Part shown: piece after piece, positions 10,101 to 16,369 of the stretch
Layout: every line of letters begins with the position of its first letter
How positions within the stretch are numbered: position 1 is the stretch's first letter
DNA from: Planctomycetota bacterium
Lineage (GTDB): Bacteria > Planctomycetota > OFTM77
Length of the DNA: 48,583 bases
NCBI GenBank assembly: GCA_029260795.1
Contig: JAJDCO010000144.1
Location: 1-48,583, forward strand
Reading direction: 5' to 3'
Translations under genes and position numbers: made by a program
The notes under the pieces: model-generated
Told to the model about the DNA's origin: nothing
The model's database searches: none
Seen by the model: the letters and a program-made list of their open reading frames with translations, nothing else

Positions 10101-10169
10101 GCCGCCATGTATGCGCCCGAGCTTCGGGGCAACTCGTCGGAAGCGAAGCTCACGATCATCGACGGCTGA
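4122..10169 (+). CDS. Secreted bacterial alpha-2-macroglobulin with intact thioester motif
   Basis: 2015 residues, larger than typical bacterial family members (about 1500-1700). The start at ATG 4122 is fixed by CAGGAGG ending 7 bases upstream and by the signal peptide (MASRLLAFLLAAFGIGLVGS); there is no lipobox Cys. Residues about 25-420 hold TPR-like helices (for example WTTLAEVYENRRRYPRAVVA). Macroglobulin domains follow, with 'GITDRPVYRPDQTV' and 'VEEYKKPEFEVTV'. A Trp-rich insertion lies at about 772-817. A Ser/Gly/Glu-rich segment at about 1170-1255, before 'RSDFRDTAFWAASLETD', is the likely bait region. The thioester motif GCTEQ has C1479 and Q1482. The family traps proteases through cleavage of the bait and attack on the thioester. 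The usual partner PBP1C is not adjacent; the upstream neighbour is the GAF-AAA+ regulator. A strong terminator follows. Confidence 0.93.
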   Translation: MASRLLAFLLAAFGIGLVGSESDAPFEDREAALRALQEGRYRDAFEIFEVLALDPETEPKQVDSDLLMAVQCLRNLARHPEIDDLLARTVDQHGENWRLLRSAAQALSQSEHYGYVIGGEFERGQHRGGGEVVHVFARDRALSLRWLNRGRELLEKSDASGSERFDFYRDLAGHLNTNQGEAWRLQALTDFEDLPDPEPGWNGWTGIVGAPVDAEGNPVTWGVPDSWSAASDDGERWRWSLEQARRADPARGDEIEWQLVNFARSLFGVDTLARGPWHSRNGEDEDTGTFALSTLEDDETIARLATGVRRFELPEGYDHLKRLRALTKKPTQATQAWTTLAEVYENRRRYPRAVVAWKNAIELAPGWTHLRDRLDRIVGNWGRFEPTQTQAAGAGAELEYRYRNGESVTFTAYPVNVERLLEDTQNYLKAQSENLDWQKIRVEDIGQRLMHDPKERARYVESDAVATWSLDLDPLPRHFDRSITITTPLENGGAYWVTARLADGNESHVVVWVSDLAIVQKSLHGENLYFIADARTGAPAPGTHLELFGYRWRRVGKRQVLETEHFAEHADGDGQLRTGESDLPSGYQWLVTARQGDRFAHLGFRGIWYPNHQWDVYDQIKTFGITDRPVYRPDQTVSYKFWVRRARFDDAGPRVKEGQTVSVRLHDPQGNVIHEATVAADRWGGVSGEVVLESEALLGIYSLQIPGFGGTTFRVEEYKKPEFEVTVEAPTEPVQLGESFAAQIQAKYYFGEPVREGKVHYRVLRTARERSWYPPHRWDWLYGPGYWWVASDAVWYPGWSSWGCRGPIGWWWGWQPDPPEVVAEGEAALGSDGTLAVEIDTRLAQELHGDQDHRYEITAEVVDASRRTIVGRGAIDVTREPFRVVTWLDRGWLRVGDSARAHVAASSIAGEALDLSGSLKLFRISYDEHAKPIETLVESWAVQTGQPGRTIQALTLATPGQYRLVAELLDARERTVSGGTLFTVIGSNPDGADFHFDDLEIVPDLATYAPGQTARLQVNTDRIGSTVLFFLRPSNGAYLPPQLIRMTGKTTEIEVPVELRDMPNFFVEAVTVSDGRVHSVVKSILVPPEQRVLEVAVEPESNVHEPGESDRITLRLTDANGEPFVGTTVLSVYDKAVEYISGGSNVPEIRAFFWKWLRQHSPRGDSNLGRWSSWLATPGEPTWQAIGLFGHELMDDTNALGAGDTGWVGRSRSSRRDLQALGYSGSPSAETASREGSFADSSEGGDSALSELVEPTVRSDFRDTAFWAASLETDSTGRVEVTVPLPDSLTTWKVSAWAMGDGTRVGSGTAEIITRKDVLVRLQAPRFFVEKDEVVLSANVHNYLDEAKDVQVTFDLLGDVLAPMGAKERTVHLDPRGEARVDLRVRVDREGEALVRVSARTDRASDAMELRFPAYVHGALRTESWAGSVRPGDDAQTVEVRIPSERRPDQSELVVRFSPTLAGALVDALPYLADYPYGCTEQTLNRFVPTVITQRTLQRLGVDLAAIRDKRANLNAQELGDPAERARQWQRFARNPVFDESEVTRMVKKGVRRLTDMQLSDGGWGWFSGRGERSYPHTTATVVRGLLVAQENDVALVSGMVDRGVAWLTAYENQQVLRLGLAVKKQGDWKRQADALDALVHCVLVRAGVTNARMQDLLYRDRTKIPVYALALFGQALERVERTDRLESVLAMIDQFVIEDAENETAYLQLNSPWWTWYGSEIEAHATYLSLLSRVAPDGKRAAWLAKYLINNRKHATYWNSTRDTALCIEALADFLLASGEAKPDMTVDVVFDGTVVRTVDIDPGNVFAIDNTVRLTGDALTDGEHQIELRRRGTGTLYFNVYLTNFNQEDPIPAAGLEVKVERRLYRLIPEEDTTQVAGQRGQVIDQKVEKMRREPIDGDTVLTSGELVEVELLITSKNDYEYLIFEDFKPAGCEPVDLQSGYRRDGMGAYVQYRDEGAVFFVRLLARGRHSVKYRLRAEIPGRFSALPTQAAAMYAPELRGNSSEAKLTIIDG

Positions 10170-10209
10170 GAGCGTCTCATGGCCTCGATGTCGACGACCT
10201 GAAAACGAA

Positions 10210-10240
10210 GACCCCTCCTCGGCCGGGCCGAGGAGGGGTC
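10210..10240. terminator. Bidirectional terminator between convergent genes
   Basis: GACCCCTCCTCGGCC (10210-10224) is the exact complement of GGCCGAGGAGGGGTC (10226-10240), a near-perfect 13-15 bp stem. TTTC follows on the plus strand, and the minus strand reads TTCGTTTTC after the stem. It serves both the alpha-2-macroglobulin gene (plus) and the first tandem paralogue (minus). Confidence 0.85.
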
Positions 10241-10277
10241 TTTCGATTCTCGGCGAGAGTCTCGGGAGGCGCGTCGA

Positions 10278-11249
10278 TCAGAAGTCGAGGCGGCCGTTGG
10301 TCGGATTGTCTTCGGCGCTCTCGTGGAGCAGGTGTCCGGTCGCGAACGATCCGAAGGACTGGACGAGGGCACCGACGAAGGGCGGATCCTCGATCTTGCG
10401 CTCGTTGCCGATGATGTCGACGGCCTCGTCGCCATCGATCTCGATCCAGCCCGACGTCCAAGGAGTCCCCGTCACGCGGTTGTCCCAGTTGAAGGTCGTG
10501 CGCTGGAAGGCATCGCTGAAGTAGCCATCGATGGTCAGCAAGTCGACTGCGTCCCAGCAACGGAAGCGCCAGGAGACGGAGGCCTCGGCTTCGTTGTTGT
10601 TGTACGGCGTCAGGTCGAGACGCGTCTCGAAGTCCGAGCTTCCGAGGATGGCGACCAAGATGAGGGTCGAGGTCAAGGCCGGTCCATCGCCCTCCCGGAT
10701 GTTGCCGAGGAAGCTCGACACGTACATCTTGTCGGAGACCTTGAAGAACTCCTCGTCGTCGAAGTCGAGGTACTCGTCTTCGTTGCCGTTGAACGGCGCC
10801 TTGGCGCAGAAGGCGATCGCGTCCAAGGCATAGAGAAAGTTGCCCTTGGAATCGACGACGATCTCGTCACCGATGAGGTAGTTCAGCGCATCGGGGTCGC
10901 GCTTGTCGTTGTCGAGGACCTCGGCGATGACGTACAGGAAGCCTCGCTTGGCGCCCGCAACGTGCGTGCTGGCGCGGATCGTGAACTCGTCGCGGGGCGT
11001 GAGCGGCTCGAAGCGGTTGAACTCGCGCCAGTTGTTGTCGGCATCGATGTAGATGAAGTGAGCATCGATCGACGTGTCTTGGCTGATGTTCGTGACGCTG
11101 ACGATCGTGCCGGCGCCGGGGGCCGAGTCGAAGATCGGATAGATCAACAACGCGCCCGGATGGCGACCAACGGAGTCCGCCGAGGCGCAAGGCGCGGCGA
11201 GGGCGATCAAGAGCAGGGTCATGGCGGAGAAGGCGATCACGGATTTCAA
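10278..11249 (-). CDS. Secreted protein of unknown function, tandem family copy 1
   Basis: 323 residues, start TTG at 11249, chosen because GGAGGAG sits 7 bases upstream and the signal peptide follows at once (KSVIAFSAMTLLLIALAAP, cleavage near ASA-DS). No methionine gives both features. The mature protein starts DSVGRHPGALLIYPIFDSAP, which suggests a beta-rich domain. It has conserved FEPLTPRDEFTIRASTHVAG, one acidic patch (DEYLDFDDEEFF), only two Cys, and ends NGRLDF. I do not recognise the family. Copies 2 and 3 lie directly upstream on the same strand and share nearly all of these blocks. Copy 1 is the most divergent (for example LDNDKRDPDALN against LDLDKRDPNALN). It has its own terminator at 10210, so each copy looks independently transcribed. 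Confidence 0.85.
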   Translation of the reverse strand: MKSVIAFSAMTLLLIALAAPCASADSVGRHPGALLIYPIFDSAPGAGTIVSVTNISQDTSIDAHFIYIDADNNWREFNRFEPLTPRDEFTIRASTHVAGAKRGFLYVIAEVLDNDKRDPDALNYLIGDEIVVDSKGNFLYALDAIAFCAKAPFNGNEDEYLDFDDEEFFKVSDKMYVSSFLGNIREGDGPALTSTLILVAILGSSDFETRLDLTPYNNNEAEASVSWRFRCWDAVDLLTIDGYFSDAFQRTTFNWDNRVTGTPWTSGWIEIDGDEAVDIIGNERKIEDPPFVGALVQSFGSFATGHLLHESAEDNPTNGRLDF

Positions 11250-11561
11250 GGTACGACTCCTCCAGGGGAGCGAAAGAGGTATTCGGTGCCGAACTTACTG
11301 AGAGACTCGGTAGGTGTCCGAGAACCGTCCCGCGCTTTGATTCATCAGTTCTCGCTCGGAGCCAGCGATGGCTTGGAGGCAAAGGGCCGGGACGGGCTTC
11401 GGGTGACCAGGTGGGGGCCTGTGTCACTGGGAAGAAAAGCTAGCGGAATCCGGCCCAGAATCATACTGGCCGCTCGACACTCGCAGCCCGATTCTTGAGA
11501 TTTCATGGGGAGTTTCGGCGAGTGATTGTCTGGCCGAGCGCCCTTCTCCCCAAGAAAGAAG
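11250..11561. other. Gene-free spacer upstream of copy 1
   Basis: This stretch holds the copy-1 ribosome binding site and presumably its promoter. A possible minus-strand -10 (TATGAT) lies at 11465-11460, without a convincing -35. I see no gene. Plus-strand ORFs across it are shadows without family similarity. Confidence 0.5.
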
Positions 11562-11591
11562 GACGCCCGCGCGGCATTCCGCGCGGGCGTC
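11562..11591 (-). terminator. Terminator of tandem family copy 2
   Basis: GACGCCCGCGCGG (11562-11574) pairs perfectly over 13 bp with CCGCGCGGGCGTC (11579-11591) around a 4-nt loop. On the minus strand the stem is followed by CTTCTTTCTTG, a T-rich tail. Confidence 0.85.
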
Positions 11592-11630
11592 TCTTCGGAT
11601 TGCGAGATCAGTCGATCAGAGACCGAGTCA

Positions 11631-12599
11631 TCAGAACTCGAGGCGACCGTTGGTCACGTTGTCGGCGGCACTCTCGTGGAGGAGGTGCCCGGTCGCGTAC
11701 GAGCCGAGGGCCTGGACCATGGCGCCGACGAAGGGCGGGTCCTCGATCTTGGGCTCGTTACCGATGACGTCGACGGCCTCGTCGCCGTCGATCTCGATCC
11801 AGCCCGACGTCCACGGGATGCCGGTGTTCCGATCATCCCAGTTGAATGTCGTGCGGAGGAAGTTGTCGTGGAAGTACCCGTCGATCTCGAGGAGTCGCAC
11901 GGCGTCCCAGCAGCGGAAGGCCCAGGGCGCGGAGCTCTCGGCCTCGGCGTTGTTGTAGGGCAACAGGTCGAGACGGGTCTCGAAATCTGAGCTGCCGACC
12001 ATCGCGACAAAGATGAGCGTCGTGGTCAGGTTGACCGTGCCTCCATGCGTGGTCTGGCCGAGGAAGCTGGAGACGTACATCTTGTCGGAGACCTTGAAGA
12101 ACTCCTCGTCGTTGAAGTCGAGGTACTCGTCTTCATTGCCATTGAACGGCGCCTTGGCGCAGAACGGGATGGCGTCGAGGGCATAGAGGAAATTCCCCCG
12201 CGAGTCGACGACGATCTCGTCGCCGATCAGATAGTTGAGGGCGTTCGGATCGCGCTTGTCGAGATCAAGATCCTCGGCGATCACGTACAGGAAGCCGCGC
12301 TTGGCTCCGGCGACGTGGGTGCTGGCGCGGATGGTGAACTCGTCGCGGGGTGTGAGCGGCTCGAAGCGGTTGAACTCGCGCCAGTTGTCATCGGCATCGA
12401 TGTAGATGAAGTGCGCATCGACGGACGTGTCCTGGCTGACGTTGGTCACGCTGATGATCGTGCCGGCGCCGCGGGCGGAGTCGAAGATCGTGTAGATGAG
12501 CAGAGCACCGGGATGGCGCCCGGCGGAGTCGGCGGAGGCCAACGGGGCGGCGAGGCCCATCAGGGCCAGCGCGAGCGAGAAGGCGGCAACACGTTTCAA
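11631..12599 (-). CDS. Secreted protein of unknown function, tandem family copy 2
   Basis: 322 residues, start TTG at 12599 with GAGGAG 7 bases upstream and a signal peptide (KRVAAFSLALALMGLAAPLA, cleavage near ASA-DS). It matches copies 1 and 3 along the whole length, including the mature start DSAGRHPGALLIYTIFDSA and the blocks GDEIVVDS and YVSSFLG. After 'SSFLG' it carries the short loop QTTHGGTVNLTTTL, where the three copies differ most in sequence and length. It ends NGRLEF. Function unknown; no enzyme motif is visible. The upstream spacer (12600-13038) carries the next terminator. The near identity with copy 3 at signal peptide and body suggests a recent duplication. Confidence 0.85.
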   Translation of the reverse strand: MKRVAAFSLALALMGLAAPLASADSAGRHPGALLIYTIFDSARGAGTIISVTNVSQDTSVDAHFIYIDADDNWREFNRFEPLTPRDEFTIRASTHVAGAKRGFLYVIAEDLDLDKRDPNALNYLIGDEIVVDSRGNFLYALDAIPFCAKAPFNGNEDEYLDFNDEEFFKVSDKMYVSSFLGQTTHGGTVNLTTTLIFVAMVGSSDFETRLDLLPYNNAEAESSAPWAFRCWDAVRLLEIDGYFHDNFLRTTFNWDDRNTGIPWTSGWIEIDGDEAVDVIGNEPKIEDPPFVGAMVQALGSYATGHLLHESAADNVTNGRLEF

Positions 12600-12974
12600 G
12601 GTCGTACTCCTCAGTTGGGGAGATCACGACTCGGGATCGTCGATGGCCATACAGTGCGCAAAACGAGTGCGATTCCGAGCCAGTTTCATGTTTTGGAGGG
12701 GAGCGATGGCCGATTCGAGCGCCGAACGAGATCGAGCCACCAGGGTGGTTCAGTCTCCCCGAGACCTCCCGAAAGTTGGGCGTCTTTGGCCATCTGTGGT
12801 CAGGCTAAATCAAAGCGCACCGGAATCAAGGAGGCGGCGAGGACGAATCCGGTCGATCGCCTGAAAGTCCCCATGGCGCCGGCCTCGTGACCGATGAAAA
12901 AACTACGCGCGGCTCGAGCTCGCTGGTCGAGAATCGACTGATCATGGGGTCGGAGACGGAAGGAACCAATGAAA
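12600..12974. other. Gene-free spacer upstream of copy 2
   Basis: It holds the copy-2 ribosome binding site and presumably its promoter. Overlapping ORFs on both strands show no recognisable protein and no matching ribosome binding sites. It is not obviously similar to the copy-1 spacer, so the duplications probably did not preserve the upstream regions. Confidence 0.45.
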
Positions 12975-13004
12975 GACGCCTCCGCGGCGAGCCGCAGAGG
13001 CGCC
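12975..13004 (-). terminator. Terminator of tandem family copy 3
   Basis: GACGCCTCCGCGGC (12975-12988) pairs with GCCGCAGAGGCGCC (12991-13004) at 12 of 14 positions. On the minus strand CTTTCATTGG follows the stem. It is weaker than the copy-2 terminator but placed the same way, about 35 bp after the stop. Confidence 0.7.
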
Positions 13005-13038
13005 TTCGTGTTGTCGCGAGGGGCGACGCCCCTAGGCT

Positions 13039-14016
13039 TTAGAAGTCGAGTCGGCCGTTGGTCGGATTGTCATCGGCACTCTCGTGCAGAAGGTGGCCGG
13101 TGGCAAAGAAGCCCCAAGCCTGGACCATGGCACCCACGAAGGGCGGATCCTCGATCTTGGCCTCGTTGCCGATGATGTCGACGGCCTCGTCGCCATCGAT
13201 CTCGATCCAGCCCGACGTCCACGGAATGCCGGTCTCCCGGTCATCCCAGCCGAATGTCGTGCGGAGGAAGTCGTCGTGGAAGTAACCGTCGATGTCCAGA
13301 AGGTTGACGGCATCCCAGCAACGGAAGTTCCAACCAGCGGAACTCTCGGCCTCGGCGTTGTTGTAAGGCAACAGGTCGAGACGCGTCTCGTAGTCGGAGC
13401 TGCCGACCATGGCGACGAAGATGAGCGTGGTCCGGAACGGATGATCGCCTGCCCAACGGCCTCCCTGGTGGTTACCGAGGAAGCTGGAGACGTACATCTT
13501 GTCGGAGACCTTGAAGAACTCCTCGTCGTCGAAGTCGAGGTACTCGTCATCATTGCCATTGAACGGCGCCTTGGCGCAGAACGGGATGGCATCGAGGGCA
13601 TACAAGAAGTTGCCCCTCGAGTCGACGACGATCTCGTCGCCGATCAGGTAGTTGAGGGCGTTCGGATCGCGCTTGTCGAGATCGAGATCCTCGGCGATCA
13701 CGTACAGGAAGCCACGCTTGGCACCTGCGACATGGGTGCTGGCGCGAATCGTGAACTCGTCACGCGGCGTCAGCGGCTCGAAGCGATTGAACTCACGCCA
13801 GTTGTCATCGGCATCGATGTAGATGAAGTGAGCGTCGATCGAGGTGTCTTGGCTGACGTTCGTGACGCTGATGATCGTGCCAGCGCCAGGAGCCGAATCA
13901 AAAATGGGATAGATCAGAAGCGCACCCGGGTGACGACCCGCAGAGTCCGCCGAAGCGGCTGGCGCGAGAAGGCCCACCAGGGCCAGCGCAAACAAGAAGG
14001 CTGCAACGCGTTTCAA
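13039..14016 (-). CDS. Secreted protein of unknown function, tandem family copy 3
   Basis: 325 residues, start TTG at 14016 with GGAGGAG 6 bases upstream, then a signal peptide (KRVAAFLFALALVGLLAPAA, cleavage near ASA-DS). The body is closest to copy 2: both have YVIAEDLDLDKRDPNALNYL and LDLLPYNNAEAESSA. After 'SSFLG' it has the longest variable loop of the three (NHQGGRWAGDHPFRTTL). It ends NGRLDF like copy 1. No catalytic or binding motif is recognised. The final aromatic residue is shared by all copies and is the usual end of outer-membrane beta-barrel proteins, but I do not see an alternating barrel pattern strong enough to claim this. Confidence 0.85.
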   Translation of the reverse strand: MKRVAAFLFALALVGLLAPAASADSAGRHPGALLIYPIFDSAPGAGTIISVTNVSQDTSIDAHFIYIDADDNWREFNRFEPLTPRDEFTIRASTHVAGAKRGFLYVIAEDLDLDKRDPNALNYLIGDEIVVDSRGNFLYALDAIPFCAKAPFNGNDDEYLDFDDEEFFKVSDKMYVSSFLGNHQGGRWAGDHPFRTTLIFVAMVGSSDYETRLDLLPYNNAEAESSAGWNFRCWDAVNLLDIDGYFHDDFLRTTFGWDDRETGIPWTSGWIEIDGDEAVDIIGNEAKIEDPPFVGAMVQAWGFFATGHLLHESADDNPTNGRLDF

Positions 14017-14545
14017 AGTCTTCTCCTCCTACTGGAGCGTAACTAGGTTCGGTCGGATCACGGTTGGTAGTAGAGGAGCTCGTCCCTCTGGTGATCCTGA
14101 TAACATCCTTCAATCAGATCGCGAGAGATTCGGAGTGCGGCCTTCCCCGAGTTCGGTCACTCTCCGGAACCGCTGCGGTACCGATCCTGAACGACACTCG
14201 GTGTCTGAACAGAACAGGACTACAGACGTTCACGGATCTTAGACATTGGGGCAGTCAATGCAAGCGCGTTATCGCACCAAAATCCCCTGACCACGGGGAG
14301 TTCCGGCCCAGCTGCCGCGCTCGATCGACCGCTCCGAGAGCAGCGGTTCATAAGATGATCGGACCCTTCGGTTTGGACACGGCACAGGGCAACGCCCACG
14401 CGCCGTTCGCCCTCCGGACTCGGTACGCTCCCACTCGTTTTTCGCCGAAGCTTCATCTGAGCGTAGCGTCAATCCCGACTCGATCGCGCTCTCCGCGACG
14501 CTGAACACGTGGGCCTCGCCGGCCGATCACGTTAGACTCGGGAGC
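14017..14545. other. Divergent gene-free region between copy 3 and the NIF3-like gene
   Basis: The left end holds the copy-3 ribosome binding site. The first 250 bases are less GC-rich than the surroundings and must hold the copy-3 promoter. The right end holds a -10-like TAGACT for the NIF3-like gene. Plus and minus ORFs here (for example 14064-14504) have no family likeness. I see no RNA gene. Confidence 0.5.
14533..14538 (+). promoter_or_regulatory. -10-like hexamer directly before the NIF3-like start
   Basis: TAGACT matches the TAxxxT core of a -10 element and ends 7 bases before the ATG at 14546. No -35 is obvious. If used, transcription would begin at or next to the ATG, giving a leaderless mRNA. 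The same hexamer occurs at 21147 and 39457 before other genes. Confidence 0.35.
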
Positions 14546-15559
14546 ATGTTGCCGCTCACACTGGGCAGAGCCCTTCAGGTCCTCGAGCAAATCGCTCCGC
14601 TCGCTCTCGCTGCCGAGTGGGACAACGTCGGACTGCTCGTCGGTGCCCCGCCGGATCGCACCGTCTCCAAATGCCTCCTTTGCATCGATCTGACTGAGTC
14701 CGTGCTCGATGAAGCGCTCGAAACCGAGGCAGAGCTCGTCCTCGCCTACCACCCTCCGATCTTCGCTCCACTCCGCCGCCTCGCCGGCGGCTCGCCGACA
14801 GAGCGCATCGTTCAACGGAGCCTGGCGAACGGCCTCGCCATCTACTCCCCGCACACCGCTTTGGACGCGGCACCGGGAGGGGTCAACGACTGGCTGGCGG
14901 CCACTTTTCCCGATGCGACCTGCGAGGCACTCGAGCCGGCACCCGTCAGGCGAAGCCCTCGAGTCGTGTGCTGCGCGGGTGGACGAGTCGCCGCCGACGG
15001 ATGGCGCGCCCGCCTCGGGGATCTCAAAGTGACCGAGACAGGGGGACACGTCGAGATCCGTTGCGAGGCATCCGATCTGATCCGCGTCGAGCAGGTTCTC
15101 CGGGCGACTCACCCGAGCGTGGAGACCGAGGTTTGGGTGCAAGAGCTCGCCCCGAACGTCGGAGTCGGGCAAGGCCGGCGCGTCACCCTCGCCGAGCCTC
15201 GACCTCTCGAGTGGGTCCTGGAGCAGATGAAGGCTCGACTGGGTCCTTGGCCCCTGCGGGTGGCCTTTTCCTCGGCCCATCGCGCGAGCGACGCGAGAGT
15301 CGAGACGATCGCGCTCTGCGCCGGAGCGGGCGGGTCCGTGTTATCGGGTGCGCGAGAGGACCTGCTCTGGACGGGTGAGATGCGGCATCACGACGTGCTC
15401 GCGGCCATGGCGGTGGGAAGCAGCGTCGTCCTCTCCGAACACTCGCACACCGAGCGCGGTTACCTCGCAGTGCTGGCCGAGCGCCTTCGGAGAGAGTGGG
15501 GCGAGTCCGTCAAGATCCACTGCTCGGCCCGAGATCGTGAACCTCTGGAGGTCTTTTGA
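14546..15559 (+). CDS. NIF3/DUF34 family dinuclear-metal protein
   Basis: 337 residues beginning MLPLTLGRALQVLEQIAPLA, then AEWDNVGLLVG, the family's N-terminal signature, which fixes the start. Likely metal ligands are D26 or nearby, H69 (AYHPP), H103 and D107 (SPHTALD), and H299 and E303 (EHSHTE), as in NIF3 proteins that bind two metals. A central insertion (about residues 120-230) corresponds to the PII-like domain found in the longer bacterial forms such as YqfO. The molecular function is debated; the name 'GTP cyclohydrolase 1 type 2' is often attached without good support. It is the first plus-strand gene after the divergent region and is followed 108 bp later by phoB; co-transcription is not evident. 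Confidence 0.88.
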   Translation: MLPLTLGRALQVLEQIAPLALAAEWDNVGLLVGAPPDRTVSKCLLCIDLTESVLDEALETEAELVLAYHPPIFAPLRRLAGGSPTERIVQRSLANGLAIYSPHTALDAAPGGVNDWLAATFPDATCEALEPAPVRRSPRVVCCAGGRVAADGWRARLGDLKVTETGGHVEIRCEASDLIRVEQVLRATHPSVETEVWVQELAPNVGVGQGRRVTLAEPRPLEWVLEQMKARLGPWPLRVAFSSAHRASDARVETIALCAGAGGSVLSGAREDLLWTGEMRHHDVLAAMAVGSSVVLSEHSHTERGYLAVLAERLRREWGESVKIHCSARDREPLEVF

Positions 15560-15570
15560 CCGAAGTGGGA

Positions 15571-15598
15571 TTCATCACGAGTTCACCGGGAATTCACA
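15571..15598 (+). promoter_or_regulatory. Candidate Pho box: three direct repeats at 11-bp spacing
   Basis: TTCATC (15571-15576), TTCACC (15582-15587) and TTCACA (15593-15598) recur exactly every 11 bp, one helical turn. This is the geometry of PhoB/PhoP boxes (7-bp half sites with 4-bp spacers), and TTCACA itself fits the TT(A/T/C)ACA PhoP consensus. The repeats lie 70 bp before phoB, which suggests autoregulation. Confidence 0.5.
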
Positions 15599-15667
15599 AT
15601 CGGGCAGTAGCGTGCCAGAAACCGGGAGATATCCCTTTCGCCAGGCTGCTGTGTGCATCGAGGTGAG

Positions 15668-16366
15668 ATGAAACGTCAGAGAATCGTCGTCATCGAGGAC
15701 GAGCCCGACATCTTGGAGGTGATCCAGTACAATCTCTCGCGGGAGGGTTTTGACGTCGAGGGCGCGCGGGATGGTGAGTCCGGGCTGCGCCAGGTTCGAA
15801 AAGGCGATCCCGACTTGGTCTTGCTTGACCTGATGCTTCCGGGCGTGGACGGCGTCGAGCTGTGTCGCAAGCTCAAGGAAGACGAGCTGACCCGCTCGAT
15901 CCCGATCATCATGGTCACGGCAAAAGGCGAGGAGAGCGATATCGTGCTCGGGCTGGGGCTGGGAGCCGATGACTACATCACCAAGCCCTTCAGCCCCAAG
16001 GAGCTCGTCGCTCGGGTCAAAGCCGTGCTCCGTCGCGGTCAGCTTCGTGAGCAGCAGGCGCAGAACGCCCGGATCGTGCGCGATGAGGTGACCATCGATC
16101 GCGAACGCCACGAAGTACGGGTCAACGACAAGCCTGTCACCTTCACCGCGACCGAGCTTCGCCTGCTGCACTTCCTGGCGAGCCATCCGGGCAGAGTCTT
16201 TACACGCGATCACCTCCTCAGCCGAGTGATTGGTGAAAACGCGATCGTGACCGATCGCAACATCGACGTTCATGTGAGGTCCGTTCGAAAGAAGCTCGGG
16301 GATCAGCGGGAGCTGATCGAAACGGTTCGAGGAGTCGGCTACCGCTTTCGTGACGTCGGGTCCTGA
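15668..16366 (+). CDS. phoB: Phosphate regulon response regulator
   Basis: 232 residues from ATG 15668, which has GAGGTGAG just upstream; a longer ORF begins at 15653. The receiver domain (1-120) has the acidic pair E10-D11, the phospho-acceptor D54 (VLLDLMLPG), and the K in 'YITKPFSP'. The C-terminal winged helix (about 135-230) has TATELRLLHFLASHPGRVFT and ends with RTVRGVGYRF-like ETVRGVGYRF. This is an OmpR/PhoB-type DNA-binding regulator. The next gene starts 3 bp after the stop and encodes its kinase; phoU follows. No pst transporter genes are present in the window. Confidence 0.92.
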   Translation: MKRQRIVVIEDEPDILEVIQYNLSREGFDVEGARDGESGLRQVRKGDPDLVLLDLMLPGVDGVELCRKLKEDELTRSIPIIMVTAKGEESDIVLGLGLGADDYITKPFSPKELVARVKAVLRRGQLREQQAQNARIVRDEVTIDRERHEVRVNDKPVTFTATELRLLHFLASHPGRVFTRDHLLSRVIGENAIVTDRNIDVHVRSVRKKLGDQRELIETVRGVGYRFRDVGS

Positions 16367-16369
16367 TCG

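Noticed and set aside
14064..14504. 146-residue plus ORF in the divergent region
   Set aside because: Low complexity, no ribosome binding site, overlaps the expected promoters.
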